A stretch of 64,000 bases of DNA from Vibrio sp. LaRot3 (GTDB lineage: Bacteria > Pseudomonadota > Gammaproteobacteria > Enterobacterales > Vibrionaceae): NCBI RefSeq assembly GCF_027587025.1, contig NZ_JAPPTI010000008.1, positions 1-64,000 on the forward strand. The letters run 5' to 3'. The position numbers and the translations under genes were made by a program. A model generated the notes under the pieces. The model saw only the letters and a program-made list of their open reading frames with translations. It made no database searches and was not told the origin of the DNA. Positions 57,393 to 64,000 of the stretch are shown in pieces. Position 1 is the first letter of the stretch. Each line of letters opens with the position of its first letter.

Positions 57393-60233
57393 ATGACACT
57401 GCCTTCATCTCTAAACCCAATTTCCCAATCTGCACTTGCTCAGTTAGATGAGTTTGAACTCGACAAGCAATGGCCCCAAGAGATCTATTCTCAGCTCACC
57501 TATGTTGCGGGTTTGAGCAAGTTTGTGGTCGAGGCACTGGTGAAAGATGAAGGTTTACGCCAACAATTACCAGAGATGTTGGCAATGGAGAATCGAGCAG
57601 ACCACTATCGTCAGCATCTCGCTGCGTTATTAGCAGAATGCCATGATGAGATGGCAGGGCAGCGGATTCTGCGCCAGTTTAGATATCGTGAAATGGTCAA
57701 TATTGCTTGGCGCGATTTTAACGGTAGTTGGTCTTTAGAGCAGAGTTTGCAGCATTTGTCTGAGTTGGCTGAGGCAATGATTTTTGAAACCTATCAGTGG
57801 CAATACAAAGCGTGTTGTGAACTGTGGGGTACGCCATGCAATGCGCAGGGCGAAGCGCAGCCAATGCTGATTATTGGCATGGGCAAACTGGGTGGTGGCG
57901 AGCTGAACTTCTCCTCTGATATCGATCTTATTTTTACCTATCCTGAAAACGGTGAAACACAAGGCGCACGTCGTAGCCTTGCTAATGCTCAGTTCTTTAC
58001 CCGTTTAGGTCAGCGGATTATCAAAGCGCTTGATCAGCAGACGTTCGATGGCTTCTGTTATCGCGTTGATATGCGTTTACGTCCGTTTGGTGACAGTGGT
58101 CCATTGGTGATGAGTTATGCAGCACTGGAAGACTATTACCAAGAGCAAGGGCGAGATTGGGAACGCTACGCGATGATCAAAGCGCGGGTGATGGGGCGAG
58201 AAATGTACCCAGAATATCAAGAGCTGCGCCAAATGCTGCGTCCATTTGTGTTCCGCCGCTATATCGATTTTAGTGCCATTCAGTCGCTGCGCCGCATGAA
58301 GTCGATGATCAGCAGTGAAGTTCGCCGTCGTGGTTTGAGTAACAACATTAAGCTTGGCGCGGGTGGCATTCGTGAAATTGAATTTATCGCGCAGGTTTTC
58401 CAACTGATTCGTGGTGGTCGAGAGCCAAGTCTGCGCCAACGTGGCTTACTTGTCACGCTAGATGCCATCCAAGATTTAGAACTGCTCGAACAACATGAAA
58501 CCGAGCATCTGCGTGATGCTTATAAGTTTTTGCGCCGTTTGGAAAACCTATTGCAAGCGATGGCTGATAAGCAAACGCAAACATTGCCAGATAATGACCA
58601 AGAGCAACTTCAACTTGCGGTGGCGATGGGTTTTGAAAGCTGGGATAGCTTGCTTGAGCAAGTACGCCTACACATGGCTAACGTTCACCAAGTGTTTACC
58701 TTATTGATCGGTGATGATGAAGAAGAGCAAACCGAAGTCGCTAAGCACTTCCATGAACTGTGGGATATGGCGCATAAAGCCGATGTGATAGAACATGTGC
58801 TTGAGCACGATGTGGCGGTGGAAGAGCCTGCTACTATGGCGCAGACCATCATCCAATTTAAGAGTGATTTGGCCAAGAAGACATTGGGCCCGCGCGGCCG
58901 TGAAGTGCTAAATCGCCTAATGCCGAAAATTTTCCAAGCCATCTTTGCCCATAAAGATGCGAAGTTTGGTTTATCACGCGTGCTGCACTTGCTGCAAAAA
59001 ATCGTTACACGTACCACTTATCTTGAATTATTGGATGAACATGAAGCGGCATTGGTGCAGTTAGTCCGTTTGTGTACCGCTAGCCCGATGATATCTGAAC
59101 AGCTTGGCCGTTATCCTATTCTTTTAGATGAACTTATTGACCCGCAGCAACTCTATAATCCTGTACCGCTTGAATCGTATCGAACCGAATTACGTGATTA
59201 TCTTGCGCGTATTCCAGAAGACGATATGGAACAACAAATGGAAGCGCTGCGTCAGTTTAAGCAGATCTGTATTTTACGCATTGCGGCCGCTGACATTGCA
59301 GAAGTGCTACCGGTGATGAAAGTAAGTGACCACTTAACTTATCTTTCTGAAGCGATTGTCGAGTCGGTGGTCAACCAAGCTTGGCTGCAAATGACAGAGA
59401 AATATGGTCAACCAACCCATGTTCATGATCGTGATGGTAAAGGCTTTGCGGTTGTCGGATATGGCAAAGTCGGGGGCTGGGAGCTTGGCTATAATTCTGA
59501 TTTGGATATCGTGTTTATGCACGACTGCCCAGTGAATGTTTATACCGATGGCAAAAAAGAAATTGATGGCCGCCAGTTTTACTTACGTTTAGCGCAGCGC
59601 ATCATTCATATTTTCTCGACTCGAACAGCATCAGGCATTCTGTACGAAGTGGACACTCGCTTACGTCCATCTGGCGCTTCTGGCTTGTTGGTTAGCCCAA
59701 CCGATGCGTTTGACGAATATCAGCGTGAAGATGCGTGGACGTGGGAGCATCAAGCTCTGGTACGAGCGCGTATGATTTATGGTGATCAAGCGCTGCAAAC
59801 GGCGTTTGGCGAGATTCGCCACAATATACTGACGTTACCTAGAGAAACAGACAAACTGAAAAAAGACGTCACTGAGATGCGAGTGAAAATGCGTGATCAT
59901 CTTGGTGGCAAAAAAGCAGGGCGCTTTATGCTGAAACAAGACCCCGGTGGTATCACTGACATCGAGTTCTTGGCGCAGTACCTAGTGCTTAACTATAGCC
60001 ATGACAAACCAAAGCTGACTCGCTGGTCTGATAATGTGCGAATTTTCGAATCCATGATGGCTCAAGGAATCATGGATGAAGTAGAAGCGATGGCGATTAC
60101 TCACGCTTATACTCAAATGCGCGATCAGATTCATCACCGAAATTTGCTGAATTTGGATGCCGATTTAGCTGATGACAAATTTACTCAAGAACGTGAGTTG
60201 GTGACTAAGGTTTGGCAGCACTGGCTAGAATAG
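57393..60233 (+). CDS. glnE: Glutamine synthetase adenylyltransferase/deadenylylase
   Basis: The bifunctional enzyme that adds and removes AMP on glutamine synthetase according to PII state. The 946-residue protein has two nucleotidyltransferase domains, each with the GSD-like acidic pair: [15 protein letters not shown] near 169-183 (deadenylylase half) and [17 protein letters not shown] near 697-713 (adenylylase half), joined by a helical regulatory region. Start ATG 57393 has AAGGAAGAA. It is followed at once by a hairpin covering its stop codon and then hldE, the conserved order. Confidence 0.97.
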   Translation: MTLPSSLNPISQSALAQLDEFELDKQWPQEIYSQLTYVAGLSKFVVEALVKDEGLRQQLPEMLAMENRADHYRQHLAALLAECHDEMAGQRILRQFRYREMVNIAWRDFNGSWSLEQSLQHLSELAEAMIFETYQWQYKACCELWGTPCNAQGEAQPMLIIGMGKLGGGELNFSSDIDLIFTYPENGETQGARRSLANAQFFTRLGQRIIKALDQQTFDGFCYRVDMRLRPFGDSGPLVMSYAALEDYYQEQGRDWERYAMIKARVMGREMYPEYQELRQMLRPFVFRRYIDFSAIQSLRRMKSMISSEVRRRGLSNNIKLGAGGIREIEFIAQVFQLIRGGREPSLRQRGLLVTLDAIQDLELLEQHETEHLRDAYKFLRRLENLLQAMADKQTQTLPDNDQEQLQLAVAMGFESWDSLLEQVRLHMANVHQVFTLLIGDDEEEQTEVAKHFHELWDMAHKADVIEHVLEHDVAVEEPATMAQTIIQFKSDLAKKTLGPRGREVLNRLMPKIFQAIFAHKDAKFGLSRVLHLLQKIVTRTTYLELLDEHEAALVQLVRLCTASPMISEQLGRYPILLDELIDPQQLYNPVPLESYRTELRDYLARIPEDDMEQQMEALRQFKQICILRIAAADIAEVLPVMKVSDHLTYLSEAIVESVVNQAWLQMTEKYGQPTHVHDRDGKGFAVVGYGKVGGWELGYNSDLDIVFMHDCPVNVYTDGKKEIDGRQFYLRLAQRIIHIFSTRTASGILYEVDTRLRPSGASGLLVSPTDAFDEYQREDAWTWEHQALVRARMIYGDQALQTAFGEIRHNILTLPRETDKLKKDVTEMRVKMRDHLGGKKAGRFMLKQDPGGITDIEFLAQYLVLNYSHDKPKLTRWSDNVRIFESMMAQGIMDEVEAMAITHAYTQMRDQIHHRNLLNLDADLADDKFTQERELVTKVWQHWLE

Positions 60234-60255
60234 GGTTTAGGCTATGAAAACCCTA
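60231..60255 (+). other. Hairpin at the glnE stop codon
   Basis: TAGGGTTT (starting with the glnE stop TAG) pairs with AAACCCTA around a 9-base loop. No T run follows, so it is probably not a terminator; it may stabilise the glnE 3' end in a glnE-hldE message. Confidence 0.5.
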
Positions 60256-60293
60256 TGTTAAACTTCGCTTGAATTACATAATGGAGATCCATA

Positions 60294-61724
60294 ATGAAAC
60301 CAATCCTACCTGACTACAGTCAATCAGGCGTACTAATTATCGGTGACGTAATGTTAGACCGTTACTGGCATGGTCCTACTGGACGCATCTCGCCAGAAGC
60401 GCCTGTGCCTGTAGTGAAAGTAGAAAACAACGAAGAGCGCCCTGGTGGTGCAGCTAACGTAGCAATGAACATTGCCTCGCTAGGTGGTCACGCGCATATC
60501 GTCGGGTTAACAGGGATCGATGAACCAGCTAAAGTGCTGAACGAGACATTATCTTCACTGAACGTGAAATGTGATTTCGTTGCACTACCAGAATACCCAA
60601 CCATCACTAAGCTACGTGTACTTAGTCGTGGTCAACAACTTATCCGCTTGGACTTTGAAGATAAGTTTGAAAACACCGATCCAGAGCTGATTCTAGATCG
60701 TATGGAGCAAGCTCTACCAAAAGTGAAATCAGTGGTTCTGTCTGATTACGCGAAAGGAGCTCTTGAGCACGTACAGCAATTTATTCAAAAAGCGCGCGCT
60801 GCAAATGTACCTGTCTTCATCGACCCTAAAGGTGCAGACTTTGAACGCTACCGTGGTGCAACGCTTCTAACGCCAAACATGGCTGAATTTGAACACGTTG
60901 TAGGTAAAGTGAAGTCAGAGCAAGAGCTAGTAGAAAAAGGCCTAGCACTGATTGGAGAATACGATTTTGAAGCGCTGCTTGTGACTCGTAGTGAGCATGG
61001 TATGACACTTCTTCGTCGTGGTCAGGAACCATTCCACTTACCAACTCAAGCGAAAGAAGTGTATGACGTAACAGGTGCAGGCGACACGGTTATCTCTGTG
61101 CTTGCAGCTTCTGTTGCAGCAGGTAAGCCATTAGACCAAGCGTGTGCATTAGCGAATGCTGCAGCTGGTGTGGTTGTCGGCAAATTGGGCACATCTACTC
61201 TTTCGACCATCGAGTTAGCAGAAGCAATTCACGGCAGCCAAGATACTGATTTCGGTGTTATTACTGAGTCTGCATTGATTGAAGCGGTGAAACAAGCGCA
61301 AGCGAAAGGCGAGAAAGTGGTGATGACCAACGGTTGTTTCGACATCCTGCACGCAGGCCATGTTTCATACCTAAACCACGCAGCAGAGCTGGGTGATCGC
61401 CTAATTGTTGCGGTAAACACTGATGAGTCTGTTAAGCGTCTTAAAGGCCCTGGTCGTCCGGTTAACCCAACAGATCGTCGTATGGCTGTTTTGGCGGGTC
61501 TAGGTGCCGTTGATTGGGTTGTACCATTTGGTGAAGATACGCCTCAGCGTTTAATCTCTGAAGTTCTGCCTGACTTGCTAGTTAAAGGTGGTGACTACAA
61601 ACCAGAAGAGATTGCTGGTGGTAAAGAAGTGATTGCTAACGGCGGCCAAGTAAAAGTGCTGAACTTTGAAGATGGTTGTTCAACCACAGAAATCATTGAC
61701 GCTATCAAAGGCGGTAAGGGTTAA
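60294..61724 (+). CDS. hldE: Bifunctional heptokinase / adenylyltransferase HldE
   Basis: It makes ADP-heptose for the lipopolysaccharide inner core: the N-terminal domain phosphorylates heptose 7-phosphate at C1, the C-terminal domain adds AMP. The 476-residue protein has a PfkB-type kinase domain (about 1-318) with [20 protein letters not shown] and [15 protein letters not shown], and a cytidylyltransferase-like domain with [16 protein letters not shown] near 345-360. The ribosome binding site is GGAGAT. A strong terminator follows. Confidence 0.98.
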   Translation: MKPILPDYSQSGVLIIGDVMLDRYWHGPTGRISPEAPVPVVKVENNEERPGGAANVAMNIASLGGHAHIVGLTGIDEPAKVLNETLSSLNVKCDFVALPEYPTITKLRVLSRGQQLIRLDFEDKFENTDPELILDRMEQALPKVKSVVLSDYAKGALEHVQQFIQKARAANVPVFIDPKGADFERYRGATLLTPNMAEFEHVVGKVKSEQELVEKGLALIGEYDFEALLVTRSEHGMTLLRRGQEPFHLPTQAKEVYDVTGAGDTVISVLAASVAAGKPLDQACALANAAAGVVVGKLGTSTLSTIELAEAIHGSQDTDFGVITESALIEAVKQAQAKGEKVVMTNGCFDILHAGHVSYLNHAAELGDRLIVAVNTDESVKRLKGPGRPVNPTDRRMAVLAGLGAVDWVVPFGEDTPQRLISEVLPDLLVKGGDYKPEEIAGGKEVIANGGQVKVLNFEDGCSTTEIIDAIKGGKG

Positions 61725-61765
61725 TTCCTTTTACTAAGCCAATTATGTGCTAGCCAATAGATGCT

Positions 61766-61797
61766 AAAACGCCCACTTAGATAAGTGGGCGTTTTTA
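61766..61797 (+). terminator. hldE terminator
   Basis: AAAACGCCCACTT-AGAT-AAGTGGGCGTTTTT. On the minus strand it is also followed by T-poor sequence, so it mainly serves hldE, though it lies 28 bases past the opposing cysJ-like stop. Confidence 0.9.
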
Positions 61798-61825
61798 TTA
61801 GGCGTAATTTAAAGCGGTGAGCCGT

Positions 61826-63589
61826 TTAGTACACATCTCGCACATAACGTTTTTGCTTCTTAAGAGTCGCGACATACTCTTTCGCTTCTTCTTCGCTGAC
61901 TTTACCGTGCTCTGCGATAACATCGTGCAGCGCTTTATCAACATCTTTAGCCATGTGGTAAGCATCACCACAAACAAAGAAGTAACCGCCACGCTCAAGC
62001 CATGCAAATAACTCAGCGCCACTTTGACGCATCTTATCTTGTACGTAAACCTTCTCCGCTTGGTCACGAGAGAAAGCAAGATCTAAGCGAGTTAACACCT
62101 CTTTCTTTTGCAGCGCTTCTATCTCTTCTTGATAGATGTAGTCGGTTGCACCATTTCGGTCACCAAAGATAAGCCAGTTATCACCGGGTGAAGCTTGCAC
62201 TTCACGTTCTTCTAAGAACGCGCGGAATGGGGCGATACCCGTCCCCGGGCCGACCATGATCATTGGTGCTTTGTCGTCCTCTGGCACTGCAAAGTTTTTG
62301 TTTGGAGCAAAGTAGCAAGGGACTTTTTCACCTTCATCAACGATGTCAGCCAACCAAGTTGAACAGGTACCGTTATAGTCACGCTCACCATTCTTATAAC
62401 GTACGCTGCCAATGGTTAGGTGTACTTCATCGTTATGTTTATTCAAACTTGATGAAATGGAGTAAGCACGTGGCGCAATAGGTTTAAGCAGTGTTAACAC
62501 TTCAGCCAACGATAGCGTCACATTTGGGTAGGCTCGTAGAATATCTAAGGTGTCTTTACCCCATAAGAAGTCGTTGAGAGCCGTGCTATCTTCATTGGCG
62601 ATCATTTCTATCAGTTTATGATCGCTGGATGCTTCTGCCATCGCTTTGATGAACTCTTTTGATGGCGTGCGAATGTCGAGGTAGCGCGTAAAAATCTCAC
62701 GTAAGCTGTGATTCTCGCCGTTCCATGATGGTTTTTCATCGCCAGAGAAACGTAAATGCGCTAAGAAGTCATCCACTAGCTGAGGCTGGTTTTGTGGAAT
62801 CACATTGAGCGCGTCGCCCGGCTTGTAAAATTCGCCAGAGCCTTCCAACGAAAATTCGTAATGAACGATCTCTTTCGACGATCCTTCTTTATTAAGAACA
62901 CGTTTGTGCTTCAACGTCGCTTGCAGCGGGTTCTTTCGACCGAACTTAGATTTCTGCTTTGGGGTAGAGGCGGTTCCTTGTGCTGAACTGCCTTCGCCAT
63001 CTTCACCTTTGTCAGCAATGCTAGGTAGAGTGGCAATCATCCACTCTTCTGATGGTTGTTCAAAGTCGATATCACAATCAACACGAGTCGTGACACGAAT
63101 CGCCCCTAGTTCTTCTAGACGTTCGTCCCAAAGCTTACCAGCCAAACAGAATTCGTCGTAGCTAGTATCACCCAGAGCAAGTATTGAGAAGAAGGTGCCG
63201 TCTAGTTTTGGTGCATTGTCGCTGCTCATAGTTTGCCAGAGGGTTTCGGCATTGTCTGGCATTTCACCCTCACCGTAAGTACTGGTTACAATCAGTAGGC
63301 GAGATGATTTAACAAAGATTTGCGCATCGACATCATCCATGTCGTAAACACTTGCCGTCATGCCATATTCTTTGGCTTTTTCGGCGGTGTCGTAAGCAAC
63401 GCTTTCCGCATTACCTGTTTGTGATCCATAAAGAATCGTCAGTGCTTTCACCTGAGGTTTAGATTCAGCGTGGACGACCGACTCTTCTTTTACCAATAGA
63501 CGCGAGTGCAGGCCAGAAAAGAAGCCCGCTAACCAAGTCTTTTGGTCTTCGTTAAATGGTATATCTTGTGGCAAATGAGGTACTTTCAT
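61826..63589 (-). CDS. cysJ: CysJ-type sulfite reductase flavoprotein
   Basis: An NADPH-dependent diflavin reductase. ATG 63589 gives 587 residues with an AGGAAG site; the frame extends to a TTG at 63676 inside the upstream gene. An N-terminal flavodoxin domain (about 50-195, LYGSQTGNAES), an FAD domain with RAYSISSS, an NADPH domain with GPGTGIAPFRAFLEER, and the C-terminus KRYVRDVY all match CysJ. A linker near 200-225 is Ser/Gly/Gln-rich. No cysI hemoprotein gene lies downstream: the next gene is the convergent hldE. It could thus serve CysI elsewhere or another acceptor. Confidence 0.85.
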   Translation of the reverse strand: MKVPHLPQDIPFNEDQKTWLAGFFSGLHSRLLVKEESVVHAESKPQVKALTILYGSQTGNAESVAYDTAEKAKEYGMTASVYDMDDVDAQIFVKSSRLLIVTSTYGEGEMPDNAETLWQTMSSDNAPKLDGTFFSILALGDTSYDEFCLAGKLWDERLEELGAIRVTTRVDCDIDFEQPSEEWMIATLPSIADKGEDGEGSSAQGTASTPKQKSKFGRKNPLQATLKHKRVLNKEGSSKEIVHYEFSLEGSGEFYKPGDALNVIPQNQPQLVDDFLAHLRFSGDEKPSWNGENHSLREIFTRYLDIRTPSKEFIKAMAEASSDHKLIEMIANEDSTALNDFLWGKDTLDILRAYPNVTLSLAEVLTLLKPIAPRAYSISSSLNKHNDEVHLTIGSVRYKNGERDYNGTCSTWLADIVDEGEKVPCYFAPNKNFAVPEDDKAPMIMVGPGTGIAPFRAFLEEREVQASPGDNWLIFGDRNGATDYIYQEEIEALQKKEVLTRLDLAFSRDQAEKVYVQDKMRQSGAELFAWLERGGYFFVCGDAYHMAKDVDKALHDVIAEHGKVSEEEAKEYVATLKKQKRYVRDVY

Positions 63590-63620
63590 TGTTCTTCCTA
63601 TCTTAAGATACGCGCCTTCC

Positions 63621-64000
63621 CTAGGCTGCTGGGGCTTCTTGTTCAGTTTGTTTTGCGAGTGCTTTTTCTTGCTCAATATCCGCTCTAATCACATCGGCAA
63701 AGGCGTGGCAGTACAGGGTTGCCATACGCTGATTAATCCGCTCGATGGATAGCAGTTGTTGGCTAATATCAGCTTCTCGCGCAAGGATCCAAACAGTGGT
63801 TCCTCGGGAATGGGTATCCCAAACATCGCGTCGTGCCAGTGATGATTTGTAGTCTTGCACTCGCTTATCAGCAAGCAATACAGCAAGTTCTTCATCTTTG
63901 TAGTTTGAAACGGCTTCTTTCAAATCTTTACTAATCGCATCAAGCAGTTTTTTATCACGGTGCTCAAACAAGCGCTTAACCAGAACGGTTTGTTCTTGTT
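63621..64000 (-). CDS. Partial gene, unrecognised, upstream of cysJ-like gene
   Basis: An open frame enters from the right edge and ends at TAG 63621, so about the last 125 residues are seen and the start is outside the window. A TTG at 63971 inside the frame need not be the start. The visible part is helical and charged (KRLFEHRDKKLLDAISKDL near the edge, SSLARRDVWDTHSRGTTVW and LLSIERINQRMATLYCHA later, with an Ala/Glu/Gln-rich tail). I do not recognise the family. Its stop is 31 bases upstream of the CysJ-like start, so the two are probably one operon. Confidence 0.6.
   Translation of the reverse strand, partial: QEQTVLVKRLFEHRDKKLLDAISKDLKEAVSNYKDEELAVLLADKRVQDYKSSLARRDVWDTHSRGTTVWILAREADISQQLLSIERINQRMATLYCHAFADVIRADIEQEKALAKQTEQEAPAA

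Overview
The window is a stretch of a Vibrio chromosome, almost all core housekeeping genes. The basis is protein resemblance and gene order recalled from Vibrio and other gamma-proteobacteria: 5S/tRNA-Thr/5S tail of an rRNA operon, leuABCD next to leuO, ilvIH, serA-rpiA, fau-6S RNA-zapA-ygfB-ubiH-ubiI, nadB/rpoE-rseABC-lepA-lepB-rnc-era-recO-pdxJ-acpS, barA/rlmD-relA-mazG-pyrG-eno, cca/gspAB, and glnE-hldE. The species cannot be fixed from this sequence alone. I see no insertion sequence, prophage, integron, CRISPR array or obvious island.

Layout. 1-342: end of an rRNA operon (tRNA-Thr, 5S, terminator). 361-6221: a DUF547 gene and the leuABCD operon on the minus strand, with a leader peptide and attenuator. 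6489-8695: two tandem PAP2 phosphatases and a VC2487/MJ1255-type glycosyltransferase. 9075-14702: leuO, a long-chain acyl-CoA ligase and ilvIH. 14768-18193: serA, rpiA, fau, 6S RNA and zapA on the minus strand. 18431-21467: ygfB, ubiH, ubiI. 21541-24275: ytfK, a 600-base intergenic region rich in hairpins, a YbaK-type deacylase, ygfZ and sdhE. 24364-35603: nadB divergent from the sigma-E operon, then a long run of translation, secretion, RNA-processing and repair genes. 35681-46514: barA, then rlmD, relA, mazG, pyrG, eno. 46692-55009: cca divergent from gspAB, ygiM, the phosphate transporter pair, and a CYTH-CHAD triphosphatase. 55038-61724: a voltage-gated-type K+ channel, a chemoreceptor with almost no periplasmic domain, glnE, hldE. 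61826-64000: a CysJ-type flavoprotein reductase and a partial unrecognised gene.

The genes group into branched-chain amino acid synthesis and its regulator (leuABCD, ilvIH, leuO), the envelope-stress response (rpoE-rseABC, lepB), the stringent response (relA, ytfK, perhaps mazG), ubiquinone and flavin cofactor work (ubiH, ubiI, sdhE, nadB) and global regulation (barA, 6S RNA, glnE). Many start codons were re-chosen here because the longest reading frame begins at a TTG or GTG without a ribosome binding site. No clearly new multi-gene system is visible. The most interesting unexplained material is non-coding: the 21748-22354 region with an orphan terminator, two related palindromic repeats after lepA and relA, a hairpin over the fau start, and several candidate operators. 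Among the proteins, the PAP2-PAP2-glycosyltransferase cluster and the CysJ-type reductase with no sulfite reductase hemoprotein gene beside it deserve a second look.
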